A DNA stretch of 64,000 bases from Burhinus oedicnemus (lineage: Eukaryota; Chordata; Aves; Charadriiformes; Burhinidae), in contig VFFE01007079.1 in the NCBI GenBank assembly GCA_008921705.1, positions 1,814,645 through 1,878,644 of the forward strand, given 5' to 3'. The notes under the pieces were generated by a model. That model had not been told where the DNA came from. It saw only the letters and a list, made by a program, of their open reading frames with translations, and made no database searches. A program made the translations under genes and the position numbers. Shown here one piece after another: positions 49,501 to 62,900 of the stretch; positions within the stretch are counted from its first letter, which is position 1; each line of letters begins with the position of its first letter.

Positions 49501-52500
49501 TTTTCTTGCTCTCTGGTGTTTTTCCTGGCAGATATCTCAAGCTTTCATTCCGTAACAGCTCAAATCACGTTCAAAGTAGAATGTTGTTAATGTTTACACC
49601 AGGGACACATCTTTCTGAAGGCAGGTATTGGAAGTGCAAAACTAGAATACACAGGCAGAGACCAGCAGTATTTGAACCTAAAATCTGGCATCAGTTTAGA
49701 TTATGGCTTTAGTGCTGATAATCTCTCACAAATGTCAAATGGGGGGTCCCTGAGGGGGGTGGTTCTTTCGCTTTAGATGAAGGAAGGGACAGAATTGTCT
49801 GGAAAAGGAGAGCTTAAACCTTTAAGGCCAGTTCGTACATAGGTTTTTGAAGTGAGAGGCATTTAAGATCTTATTTTTGCTCCTATCTGCAACTGCTACA
49901 CAAGTGAAATCCCACTTTGCTATGTTAGACTGAGAAAGCTTCTTTAGCAGCTGGTGTTGGCGGCTGCTGAGGCCCTTAGGACTACTGGAGAAGCTGTTAT
50001 AGTCTAAGAAAGAGTACTTCTCTGCTGAGCTGTTCAGTACCTGGGCGCTCCTTCCACGTGGTCCTCCGGCCAGTCGAGCAATTCTGACAGCTTGGCCTCA
50101 GTTTGGTTTTTAAAGACTTCTGGATCAAGATCAAGGCTGGGTTTGTTTTGCCCTCTGAATGCCTGAATTGTGTCAATAGCTTGGACTTAGTTGAAAACTT
50201 AGGAAGGCAATGGAGCAGTAACAAGGGGGAAGGCAGTTGGAAAATAAAGATATGGCTGAGGGTCTGTGAGACGTAGAAATAGTCAACGTAGTATTTTTGA
50301 GAAATTCTATTAATGCTAGAAAGCTGCATCTAAATGAAAGCTACGTTGACCCATCATACTTAACCCCTGAATCACTCAGTAAAGGAGGACACTTCATGTT
50401 TACTTGCATGCTGCACAGCTAGTTCATGGATATTTGATTTAGAAGTGGTGGTTTAAAGGCTCCCTTGTGCTCAAGTTGGGCTCAGCAGGGAAGGATCATG
50501 CCCTAGTGATTCAAAAATGAGGACAGTGTAAGTCAACAGTGACATAGTGTGGTGTTCTGTTATTTTTATTTTTTTTCCCTTGGTGGTTCTACAAGGAATT
50601 TAAACATCAGGAAGTGGCTTGGTTTTTCTTAGGAAACTTTTCAGCACAGAGAGACGTTTCTGTTGTGGTGGAGATAAATGTTACTTTGGCCTGCATCTGG
50701 ATGTCACAAACACGCAATACCTTTGTCCATTGCCTGGAATTTTGCAGGATCTCTTTCTGCAGAGTACACATGATCTGTGTGGTAGAGAAAGTGTGTATAG
50801 GTTAAACAACTTTGTTATAACAATACCAGGAGCAGAACTTGTAATGTGGATGCCTTGTAGGGTACATCCATTACACGTTTGCACCCAGGCACTGCATGTA
50901 AGACACAGATCTGAAGAAACTAGTGTAAAAATTCTCCTCTTTTCTCTGGCACCATGAAGGAGGAGGCTGAACAACTTGCACAAGGTCACCCACAAAGTGT
51001 TGAGGACTCTGACATGACCCATACCATGGGACTGCACATCGGGTGTCTGAGCTAATTAAGTCTGTCTCAGGAAAGCTGCGTAAAGTTTTTTCCCCAGATA
51101 CTTCTCAACAAGGTGTGGGCTTCTTGGCTTGAGATGTCCCTGAGCAGTTTTTGGTGCAGCTGAGAGCAGGACTTGGTCCATGAATGAGAAAAGTCTTGTC
51201 TTTTCTCCTTTTCTTCTGTTCAGTGATAGTTATGCTTTTGATTTGCAAGGTTTAATCCTCAGGGAAGCCTTGAGGAGGCCCTTTTCTGGGTGCTCTGAGG
51301 CTGGCGAATGCCTTTGTTCCCAGGTATGGACCAGCTTCATGGTGGTGGAGGGACCCAGCTGAGAGAGCAAAGAGAGGCAGCTACTGGCTGTGTATGTGGA
51401 AGGAGGGACAGGCATTGTGCTGGTTTTCTCCTGAGCAACTTCCCTGTAGAGTTTGCCCCAATCTCAGCCCAAAATAGCCAGGAACAAGCATAGGAACAGA
51501 GACAGACCTCTACTGAAGACTTTTAACTGCTCATGGTAACTAATGGCACTTGTATGGCTGTGCCATATTGTTGGCCATCAGCAAATCCTGCCTAGGTCTC
51601 AGATAAAGATCCTGGTGCTGTTTTCAAGACCTGGAATGTGAACCCCCGCCTTGCTCACAGGAAAACTTGGCCATGGGAACAAAGGAAAACGTGCAGATGG
51701 AAGACCGTAAAGGAAATCCTCTGGGCCTGACACTTGGAGAATGAATAATTATTTTCTGAAATGTGCAGGCTGTCCTGTTTTGAGACTGATTAAATAAAAC
51801 ATCCTACTGAAATGCAGTTAAGGGCCAGACTTGCTAAGAATTCGTTGGCTGGGTTAATGAGGCTATCATCATCTTGTTTTAATCATGGTTCAAAATTTTG
51901 GACAAACTTTCTGCAAATTAATTCTCTGCAGCTTCTCCACCACAAGGGGTTGGAAGCTCAGAGTGTGGCCTGGTCTCTTGGTCTGTTCCTTAAAAATCAT
52001 TGAAGAAATTCAATTAAAACTTGATTCAATTTTCTCCCATTTGGCTCTACTGGTTCTTTCCCTGGGCTCAACCAGAGACCAGCAGTGGTGGAGATGGAGA
52101 CTAGTGGTGATCGATCTGATTTAGTAGTTGGTACAACTCCAGTGAATGCAAATGGACTATAGTTAATCTAGTTTTCAACCATGCTTGTGTTGTGAGTGCA
52201 AGTTAAAACTTGCTTTATAGCCCTCCTACCAGATGGCCTTACAGCTAAAAGTATCAGAGTGGGAGGAAGGAGATCTGGCACTAGCTTGTAGCTTTGCTAC
52301 GGCTTCTCTATTTCATCCTGGCATGGTTCTACGAGGAATTCTTCCCAGCACAGTGACTCTTCACGTACTCCTCTTGCTCCGAAAGAAACATGCAGTTACC
52401 ACAGCTCAGCTAGTGTGGAGTAACTCAGCTCTGGACCAAAGCAAAGCACAGAGCTGATGTAACAACAAAGTAGTTGGTGGGCCTCCTCAAAAGAGGGCTT

Positions 52501-55500
52501 CCTTGCTTAGGTTGTACTTAGCAGTAAGGGAGAGCAAGGAACGTGTGTGCGTACACCCAGTCCCATAGACACAGCTGTGGTGGCTGCACAGCCCTTCTGC
52601 GCTGTAACCTAGAGGAGTCTCCCTTTACTAGCTGAGATTCCCAACATTAACTGCCTGCAGCACAATATACGGGCTTGTGAGATGAAGAAACAAGCTCCTT
52701 AAATTAAAACACTGTTTCAGTGGGGAAAGCTGAGCTAAGAGCACAAACTCACGTATCTCTGTGTCATAAGAGAAGTGAACATTCCTCAGCTTTTATAGGT
52801 GCCTGCACCTTAGGGAAATGGCCGCATCGGAGCACTGACTGCAAGTAGGTTTTGTTAGTCTGGTGGTGTAGGTGTTTTGCAGTGCTTTCACAGCATCTTC
52901 TGAACCTGGAGTCCTCTGTGTGCTTACCCCACAGTAATTACAGGAGCTGTGTATTGTGACAGGCCATGTGATGCTTCTGTTTCTGATGCTCTTTCAGCCA
53001 CTGAAACAACCAAATGCTAGAGCATTATTAAACCTATCAAAGGAAAAAGCACTTCAAGCTGTGGCTGGTGAATGGTTTAGGTGTCTTTGCTGTCCCGTCT
53101 GGTTTCCTGTCGTGTTTGGGGAGTGTCAGTATGTGTGACCTGCAGCAGCACCAAATCAAGCCGACGGCTGCTCCCCAGCATTGCCTCCTGCCAGACCCAG
53201 ACATGTCTTGGCAAGCGGTGGCTTGGCTCTGCTCCTCACGCTGTTCCCTGCTCCCGGGAAGGTCACAGCAGCATATCCTGATACAATGCCACGGGCTTCG
53301 TCAGGAGCACAGGCTATTGTGAGCGTGCTCTGCTGCTTCCACCAGCCTGCCCCGCAACAGCAAGCTTGAGCTGAGGGGTTGGGGCTGTCCCTGAGCAAGC
53401 TGGCGCTGCCTCACCCCTCGGCTGTGGGACCTGCTCTGGGAAGTGAACCAGTAACTTGGGGAAAAGTTGGGAAAGCTCAGCTGTGGTAGGGCCTGGAGCA
53501 GAGAAGAAGGTTTTTGGGGGAGGTTGGACAGAAAAGCAATGATGGTTTTTCTCTACCAGTTTTCAAGTTTGAACTAATAGACAGTGTCCTGATGGGAGGC
53601 TTACAAACGAGCTTGGGTGTAGGACTGTACTCTTGTGTACGGGTTGAGGGAACTTCCTAGGGTCTGTGGCTTTTATATTCTAGATACTTTTTGGCCCGCG
53701 CCCACCATGCTTAAGACTACTTGAAGCTCAAAGTGCTGATGGCTGTGACAGCTGTATACTTCTGACACAGGAAAGTGTCCTGGAGGAAAACTTGATCTTT
53801 CAAAAAATGTGCTGCTCAGAGGGATGGGGCAGAGGCAGAGCTGAATCCCACAGGTGGAGCACAGGGAAGCCCAGTGTGTGCTGCAGTAAGGAAGGGAGCT
53901 CCTTTGGGGGTGTGTAGGTGGCCCAGGACCACCATATCAGGGGGTCTGCAGTTTGCAAAAGGGGAACTGAAGTGCAGAAAGCATGTAACAGCAAATAGCA
54001 ATGTCCTTGCTTTGGAATTTGCGGCACCCTAAATACTGGTCCAGCTGGCAGAGGAGCAGAGGACAGGCAGGGAGGCCGGGGGCTTGGTGGCGCAGGGTGA
54101 CTTGCAGCATGCACATCTCTTTAGCAAGAAATGACCATTCAAGGCCAAGGGATAGGATGTGCGGGACCGCTCCATCGGCACAACACAGGGTGTCCGTCTA
54201 GTTGTAAGGGGAGTTTGTTCTTTGGTGCTTGATTCTGTACCAGATAGATCCTATCTGTAGGTTTTATTGCAGTGCTAGTAGGCGAATTTATTTTTCAGTG
54301 CCTATATTCTCAGATAAACCTGGGTTTAACGTCTCTGATGACCAAGACGCTATGGAGTTCTGTGCCTCACTGACTGTGTAATTAACTACGCAAAACTACT
54401 TAAAATGCAAATAGCAATGAAGGCTGTACAAATAAGGAAATGCTGATGTGTGCTGCTAGTAAGAGTGGACATATGAAGATTTTCTTGCTTTTCTTTCCTC
54501 TTTGCTCTTCTTTACTTTCTGTATTTCCAAGGGCAATCAACCAGAAATGAGGTATTGAAAGGATGTTTCACTGAGGTTATATTTTTTTCCCCATCCTTTC
54601 GTGTGCAAGTCCCTGGAATTCGTTCACAGCACTGCAGGTGAGAGATTGAGTCTCTAGAATGTATAAAATACACTTATAAAAAATTATCTTCCCTGAGGAA
54701 ATAAGGCTAATTCAGATTCTTTGAGTTTTAAGACTCAACTGAATGCACGAGCCCAGGTGTATTCATTATTTTTTAAAAACCCTTTTAATCTTCAGAAGGC
54801 AGCGTGTTCAGTAATTGCTGTTTGATGCAAAAATATCCTGCCTTCTCCCTCATTAGAGCTTACCTTCCCCATTTGCAAAAACCCAGGGCTGTAACCCCAG
54901 GTCTCATTTGAACGTGTTATTTGTGGAATAAATGGAAGGGCAGAGAGGGGTGGCCCGGGGCAGTCCCTGCCTTGGTGGGCACGTGCACGCGCGAGGTGGA
55001 GTGTGGTGCCCGGGGCGGAGGGTGCGGGTGGGCTCAGGGAATGGCAAAATTGAGGAAAAGCAGCAAAATGACTGCAGTGAGCTGAAATTAGGCAAGGTAG
55101 CAGGAGGCTGCCCTGGCACCTCCTGCGCATGGTTGGTGGTTTGGGCTGGAAGTCCTTTCCCCTTGTAGATGCTGGGATGGTTTGTTGGTAAATTAGCTCA
55201 GTGCAGGGAGGGCTGACTCCTGGAGATCTCCACCGAGGTCAGCTCTGAAGCCAGCCCTTCCTGAGGCCTTGCAAAACTTGGTCTTTGTGTCTGGCTTTCC
55301 AAAACTGCCGGATGGGGGCGAGAACCATGTCAGGCTGTTCCCCTTGTTTAGCAAGCCCCCATCAAGGTCCTGGAGGAGTAAATGGCTCCTGTGCATTTAT
55401 AAAGGTGTTGAAATGGCGTGGGGCTTGTCTCCATCTGGGCTGCAGTGCCTGCCTGCGTACAAGTACCACGAAACGAATAACCTCCTTTTAATGCTGAAAA

Positions 55501-56096
55501 TGGAACTGTATTGGAATAAAAAGTTGTTATGAAAGTTACTCTTCATCGCTGCAGCTTCACTCGTTCCCCTGCTGCATGACTGAAGAGGTGACTCATGGGA
55601 GCTTTCCATGTAGCTTAAGCGGGAGAGCCTACGTGACGACATCCAATTATTTTTTTTTTTAAACTTTTTTCTCCTGCTGGTTTTCAGCAGGCAAAATGAA
55701 GGGTTTGTTTTGACGTGGGGAAGATGTGTCAGGCACAGGCAGGGGAGCTTGTTTGCCCTCTAACATTTCTCACTGCATAGCAAATGCTGTCTTTTCCTGG
55801 AAGATGGTTGATGCCATCTGGTTTTCTGTGAGAATCACTTGAGCTACATAGAAGGAGAATTGCCTTGAGCAGTTTCCATTTGGAAGGGAGCTTGATAAAA
55901 ATGTGGGTTTCTGAACTTCTTTGGAGTGTAATTATATTCAGCACCAACTGTGCTTAGTCCAGTAGCAGTGCATGAATTTTGGTGTTAAAAGTCAGCTGAA
56001 ACCCTTACTCTGTCATATGCTGAGGTGTGTAAACAATGAGAAACAACAAAAGATTTGACCTTGTTTTCTCCTTTTCTGAGATGACTTCTTGCATGT
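40596..56096. other. Non-coding stretch, no gene recognised
   Basis: About 15.5 kb with no recognisable exon, RNA gene or interspersed repeat. Homopolymer runs: A at 45315-45326, T at 46332-46345, T (19 bases) at 48955-48973. AATAAA hexamers occur at 51793-51798 and 55515-55520 (+ strand), neither tied to a gene. Open frames up to 142 codons (45705-46133, +) lack any family resemblance or splice-consistent structure. AT-rich tracts near 42120-42420 and 45140-45310 read like conserved non-coding DNA. Confidence 0.55.
48955..48973 (+). repeat. Poly-T run, 19 bases
   Basis: Uninterrupted T19, the longest T run in the window. It has no clear retroelement body on either side, so it is a simple repeat rather than an identifiable poly-A tail. 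Confidence 0.9.
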
Positions 56097-56202
56097 AAAA
56101 AAACCAAAAACCAAAACAACAACAACAAAAAAAACAAACAAAAAAACCCCACCAAAGAACAAAAAACCCCCCAACCAACCAAAAAAAACCAACCCCAACA
56201 AC
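56097..56202 (+). repeat. A/C-only low-complexity tract, 106 bp
   Basis: Every base but one (G at 56157) is A or C. It includes a short (CAA)n core near 56117-56127, several C4-C6 blocks and A7-A8 blocks. The minus strand is thus pure T/G, which yields chance Phe/Leu/Val/Gly-rich hydrophobic frames there that are not genes. It may be a decayed A-rich simple repeat or a degenerate retroelement tail; no element body was recognised next to it. Confidence 0.9.
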
Positions 56203-59200
56203 TATTGATATCGGAGTATTGTGTAATCCCCAATTACCCTAGTCCATTTGTATTCTTTGAGTAGTTTATTGCCATTTGTAGTAGACCTGGTGGTAGACTC
56301 TTGGTGTAAAGCAGGCCTGGTTTGCTTTAGCTTACACAAATGAAGTTGCAGCAAGACACTCTTCAAGGCCTTCCAGCTCCGTCTTTCAGGGCAGTAGCTT
56401 TCCAGCAGCTGGGCAGGAGGACAGAGGCCGCAGAGCGGGACGTGCTCAAGGAGAAGCTGGCACGAGCTGTCTCTGCGGAGGCGTGGGAGACTGGCCTTGC
56501 GTGCCCGTCCTTTCTGGCTTGCAACACATTGTGTTTGTAGGAAAGCATCTGCTTTTCCTTCAGGCTCTGATGAGCTCTGGTGGAGGACGGACGTGCTTCC
56601 AGCCAAGGCTGTGGTGCTCATCCAAAAGCATCCCCTGGGGTAATCTGGATGAAGGCCTTGATACAGCCTACCCTCCGTTTCTGAGATATTCTATTGTCTT
56701 TCTCGAAGTAACAGTTAAAACAGTTGGTAATGGCACTGTGTCTGCATGTGGATTTTCCTCAAGCCCTCCAAGATGACAATTTTCTTTAGGGTGTTTTGTA
56801 CATACTAGCTTGTTCTTAATATTCACCTTATGTAATCCATGACTGATGAAGAGATACATAATATAGCAATTATTCTGCCGTTCTGGGGGTTCAGAGCCAC
56901 GTAATGAAAAAGCTGAGAATCATGCAACCATAAATTCTGTTAATCCACAATCAGTGTTATTTTAAATATTTAAAAATAAAAATCTACCGTGCTATTCATA
57001 TTAACTGTATCCTATATGTCATGATCTGATGCTCCTGTACCTTCCTTCTCAGCAGCAAGTCATTACGTTTTATTGTTTAGGGTAGAAGGGAGTAACAAAA
57101 TAAGATATCCTTTTCCATAAATAACTGGGTTGTATCATAAGACTATCAGCAGTGACTTGTTTTACGGCTAACCTTACTGAAAGTTGCTGTTTCAAATAGT
57201 GGCCTGAATTACAGCAGCACAAGAACAAAGCGTGCTGAAGATGGAAAAAAAACCCCATGGCATGTAAAATGTTTCTTGGAATTAATTTATAGACATTGTG
57301 TCATCTATCCATGAAAGAAAAATTAGATGTCTAAATAAAAAAATAATTAAGGCAGGCATGCAAGTGATAGTCAGATCTTACTCTTGTGTATTGATACTCA
57401 TTTGTTGTATAGCTGAAAGTGTCTGGGAAGTTTAACAAAGCTTACAGTAATGAACTTTATTAAAGCCTCAGCCTTTGCTGAGATTTACCTTTTGAATAGC
57501 AGCTGAATGAGAATTTACCACCCGAAATAGATTTTCCACCTGAAAAATCACTTATGTAACATTTAGGGGGTTCTCTATGCTTAGAATGCTTCTTCCACGC
57601 TTTTGTTTCTGCATGTAAACTTTTTAATGGATGATTCATGGAAATGGTGTCAGTAACTCCAGCGTCAACCTTCTTCCGTTTGAATCCCTTTCCTGTTCAG
57701 TGCCCAGCGCCCTGGGCAGGGGTTGTCTCCCTGGATGGGCTGTGTGCTTTCTGGGGCTTCTCCCGTGGTCATGGTGAAAAGTAGACTTGGGTATCTGAGT
57801 ATGACCCCAGTTTCTTCCCACGGATTTAGTATCTCCAGCCTTCGACTGGAGAGCTGACTGCTCTGGTAGGGATTTCTCTGTGACACAGTACTAGCATGTG
57901 CTTCTGGATGGGCACTGCACTCAACGCACTCATCTGCTCTCCCTGGTGAGCGTGAACTCTTCAGGTTAATGGCAAATGTTTTACATGAACTCAGCTGTCT
58001 TCCTATGTGTATCTCCTCAGGGTTTGTAAATTACCTTTCTCTGGTGGATTCCAACATGTTGTACCACATCCGGGCTGACATTTTTATTATGTATTATACA
58101 CATTGTTGAAGAAATTAACATTTGAAGCAGTCAAAGCTTTTCAGGATATCTTTCCCCAAATAACAATTTTGTCTTTTGAGCACCAGCCAGATTCTCCATA
58201 TGGCTAAAATGTACTAGAACAGAAAGACAATTAGCATGGCTTAATAAACTTCATGCATGGTTTGCTACTGCAATATCAGAAAGAAAACAAATATAGCCAC
58301 TAGTTCTCCTTGGAATAACTCTGTTAAATTACTGTTGTTGGAAATGAGCTTTTTTTATGGCTCACAGCTGATACAACTTGCATCATTGTGATAGGTAAAG
58401 CAACCTTCCGTATGTTTAATGCCTTTGGATTTGACACAGGCCTGCTTGAGTCTTGCGTAGATCTTCTGCCCTGGTGAGAGGGGAAAGGCAGTAAATTGAG
58501 TTTTGGTATGGAGCAGAAAGCAATGGATCTGGGGGACATTGGGGCTCTATTCCAGACTGTATCACGCAGCACAAGTTTTACTGATGTTATTTTAGCCTGC
58601 TTTCAGTCTTCGTCTATTTGCTTGTTTTGGTTAAATGCTACGTTTTGTGAGCCAGACTTAGCTGGCCACACAGACCAGCTTTCACTGTGTATGTCACCAA
58701 ATCATATAGTGTCCATAGGTACATTTGTGCTGATGCGTGTGATCTGTCAGCAGAGGATACTGCTGAGCACGCTGCTAATTGCTTCTGGTTTAGCATCTGA
58801 GTTTGGGATATGTAGCACTGAGGGGGGGGAAGCAGTCCCCATGTGTCTGGATTGTGGGACTTAAATGAGCTTTGCACAGTGAGGTCTGACACTTAAATGC
58901 TCATGAAAGCTTGTGTTTAGTTTTTGGGCATGCATAATTTAGAGACGGACAACTGTGTGTGTGCGCATGTGATTTGCAGGGCTCAGGGTATCACGCTGTA
59001 TCACGGCCATGAAGGTCCTGTGAGAGTCAGTGATAAACTGTGCTCTCGGGACATCAGTGACTCCACGGGCATGGCCTGTGTTCAGTGTTTGTGACACTGT
59101 TCAGATCACCCTCTGTTGGAAAACCTGCTCTGCGCACTACAGCCAGCTCCTTGGATGATGTTGAGTGTGGGGTTACACAGAAGTTTCTAGTAGTGAGTCC

Positions 59201-59897
59201 CACTGCAGAGCTGCTTGCGCTGGATCCGGCACTCCCAAATCACTGTTTAGCATTTGGTACTGCAGGAAGCTGAGCCTGGGCTTGTTTCCCCTCAAGGAAT
59301 GGCAAATTGGTCAGTTCCTGAGCTGTCATATTGAGCCCAGCCACAAGTGGGACAGAAATATCCAGAAATTCTCATTTGAAATCCCCCAGTCCAAGGGAGG
59401 TTATGACATTGCCTTGTTTAACATCTCTCTACTGCACTGTACGGGTGTCTCCTTGTTGCTGACGCAGCCCGTCTTGCAAGTTTTCATGAATGAGGGTGCC
59501 TACGAAGAATGTTTTTTATGGGGCACTGGTTTGGAAGCACTTGACGTTTTAATTAACTTTTAAAGGGTTATTGTTGGAACGGTTTGCACAACTATTCCGT
59601 AGTATGATCTGAATCTCTCTGGATTCAGAGCACATCTATCCTAATGCCTTCAGAGCACGAGTGAGCTCAGATTGCCAATATGCATAGGATGACTGTTTCT
59701 ATTACCCCATCATCATTATCACCATCTCACTCCTCGCTAGTGGAGTGACAGTATGGCTATAATTAGTATTGATTGTGCAAGACAGCAGGAGTAATCGGGA
59801 AGGTGTTACACGGGAGGGCAGGCTGGGAATTCCCCACCTGAGTCTCTTACACTATTGCTGCTGACAGTCTGTGGGTGTAGTGCTATTTGTGTTTGAT
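56203..59897. other. Non-coding stretch, no gene recognised
   Basis: No recognisable exon, RNA gene or interspersed repeat. 56340-56640 is moderately GC-rich with overlapping frames on both strands; 56800-57400 is AT-rich. The 132-codon frame at 59165-59563 (+) resembles no family. Confidence 0.6.
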
Positions 59898-59931
59898 AAA
59901 AAAAAAAAAGGGGGGGGGGGGGGGGGGGGGG
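59898..59931 (+). repeat. A12-G22 homopurine run
   Basis: Twelve A (59898-59909) directly followed by twenty-two G (59910-59931), then GAGAGG-like purines. Such a G run can form G-quadruplex structures and is prone to slippage and sequencing error, so its exact length is uncertain. Confidence 0.95.
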
Positions 59932-62900
59932 AGAGGTAAAGGCTGCTAGAAAGCAGCCTTCCCTGGGAATACCTTTTCCTAGCACTCTGGGTTTAGGAGT
60001 CACAGTTCAGCTGTGGCAGGATGCGAGTCTCTGGGCTGCCACCCACGCCATGGGCTTAGGAGGAGTATTTCTCTGCTGATCTTTGTTCTGTAAAGAAAAA
60101 TACTCCAGGTAGGAAAAAACCTCAGTAAATACTGTAAGTAGGTCTGTAAGGTTTCTTACCTCACCATGGCGGATGCCTCTTCCAGGCTGGTTTTCGTGGG
60201 TCGGAGATGTGCACCTTTTCCATACTGTGCCTGCTCACATCCCTTACCCCGTGAGATGTCTCGTAGTTTTTCCCTGCAGCATTTGTATTCCACCGTTTCA
60301 TGCTGGATTTTGTGGATTAAGAAAAGTGTTGATTGAGAAATAACAATAGCAAATTTTTTTCTTTTCCTGCAGCACACTGTAGCAAGTGGGCACGCCAGGT
60401 CTACAGTGTGACAAATGGTGTGCCTGAACACAGCGCATAAATAATTGTATGGGAAGCTTAGTGCTGCCGTGCCAGTGTGTATAAATATTCATATTATTCT
60501 ATGAATCTGTCATTACGTGCAAGTGCTTCATCTCTCAAACTTTACTCCTGCCAAAGGTCCTCACTCATGGAAACACTCTCACTGAAGGCAATCAGGTGAT
60601 TGACGTAACCAAAGGGCTGCAGGAGCTCTTTTAACAGCCTGATTTACAGCAGTATTTAATTTGTAATTCCTGCACATGGGGAAGCAAAACCCAAACACAA
60701 ATTGCCTCAGCTGTTTTTTGAGAGACTTTCCCACTGTAGGGCTCTTACTTCACGAGAACTGAATGAAACCACAGAGTTTTGCCCCAGCTGCTAATTGTCT
60801 GTGTCTATTATTATCAGCGATATTAGTGAGGTTACTGTCGGGGGCTGAATCGGTCCATGTCTCCTGAGCTGTTGCTTTCCAGAGCCTCAGCCCAGACTTC
60901 TGGCATGGCTCATAGCCCACGGGAGCGACTCCCCTGTTATGTGTTATTGCAGGTGTTAGTGCAGGGCAAAGTAGCTGGAAAGGCAACAGGAGAGGAAAGC
61001 ATGCTCCCAACTCGGATATCTCTGGAGCATTTAGATGTGCAAGGATACTAAAGCTTTTATCACTGAGGTTTTAGCATGGTTGTATGGGACCCAGCCAGTC
61101 CCTTGCAGTTAGGTCTGAGCACCTGAGGGGGAAAATGAAGATTTTTGGGAAGAAACACTTTGTTTCCTCTTTATCAATGCTGCCTACTTGTCCCATGTCA
61201 GCCAGTGTGTCTTGTGCTGGTGGTGCCCATGGACCACAGCAGCCATGCACCTCTGGCTCGGCAGAGCATCGGCTTTCACGGTGCAGGGCTGCTGCGTCGT
61301 TTTGTACTGTGTTGACCCAACTGGGGCTGCACATAGATTTGCTAGAGGTGACACAGATTCCTCCTAAATACACCCTGTAGTGGGAGCAGCACCGGTGTGG
61401 CATCAGTCCTGCAGTAAAGCTGCTGAATTAGATTCCAGTCTTGCAAAATAGGTTAACGAGATTAACCGTACAGGGGTGTGCGGAGTGTAATCGTCTCCCA
61501 TGCTGGGGCGAGGAGGGGAGCTGCGTGCGGTACGAGCTGTGCTGCTCACGCTGGTGTGACCACACCACTGCCAGCAATCCTGCGCCCTGCACAGTACCAG
61601 CCGCAGCGGCTCCTCTGCCGACCTGCTGGGGCAGCATGTGCCCGGCGGCACAGGGGTAGGAGTGCTTCCTTAGCCATCCCCGGATAAATGAGGTGCTCTT
61701 TGAAGAAAGCAAATCCTCGCTACGTCTGCGGTGGAAAGTGGAATAGATCTTGCTAGGCTTTCATCTTGAACCTCTAAATACTTACTTTGCAAACTTTCTG
61801 CAATAAATTATCTGTGTTGATGATGCGGTTAAGTTTAGTGCAAGCCTGTGTTCAGGTCTAATCGAGGATCTGCTCTGCCTGCAGAGGTGCAAACAGCCTC
61901 CCCTTTCAGTGGGCAGCATCATCTGCCTTCCCACCTCCGTCTGCCAGGGCCTTCACCAACCACCAGCTCGGGATCGCCCTTGAGGCCACCCAAGCTGGGG
62001 GTGCCTGAAGGTGCTATAGCCTCTGCACAGCACTCCTGGCACAGTCCTGGATTGCCATTCTGCAGAGCCAGGAGTTTATGCCATGTGCTGATCACATCCA
62101 GCCTCGTTTGCCTCAGGAACTGACCAGGAGCGTGTGCTGGTGTTTGGGACTGGCAGCTCGGGCTCCTGCCTTGTCTCCCTGATGTCAGCCTGTCTGGGGT
62201 CTCCTGGTTTGGAGGAAACACTTTGCTTGCTTTGGCAGGGCTCTCACTTGCAGAACAGCTCAGCAATGCTGGAGCAGCTCCAGCTCCTCTTGCCTTGGCT
62301 CACATGGGCACTGGTGGGATTTTGGTGGTAGGGAGCTGCCTTGGCTTAGCAGTGGGGCACGGCAGGCCACTGGAAGCTATAATTGCAATACCTACATTTT
62401 GTGCTTTCCCTTTGCAGGCAAGTTAACTATGGCCAGCCTGCTTTCTCTTCTATCGCAATCCTGCTAGGCAGAAATATAGGTGACTCTGAGCATCTTCTGT
62501 ACTAAGCTCCTAATGCTCACAGCGTTAAACTGGATGGTGTTGCCTACCATGGCAGGTTCAGAGAGCCCTGATGTTCACAGCAAGCCACCTAGGGGAAAAT
62601 TAACAGAAAATGCAGAAACATCCATTCCAACCAAATTATCATCGTCATAATATTTTTTTTTTATACAGAAAGGTGAATATTACTGAATTTACTTTTGCCC
62701 TTTTGGAGTCCTGATTATTGCTTGAATTGATTAGCCATGGACAGTGACTAACGAGATGGGTTTCACAGTTAACTCTCTTCTTTTTGTAAAAGAACGACTT
62801 AAACCAAAGTTTCCCTCTGAGATGCCAATTAAATTCCCACTTTACAAAAAAGGAATAGTACCAATCTGTAGTTTCCGCAAAACTCTATTCTTTTATTGCC

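Noticed and set aside
56013..56233. Hydrophobic minus-strand frames over the A/C tract, looking like a membrane protein
   Set aside because: The Phe/Leu/Val/Gly-rich translation is simply the T/G strand of a low-complexity repeat.
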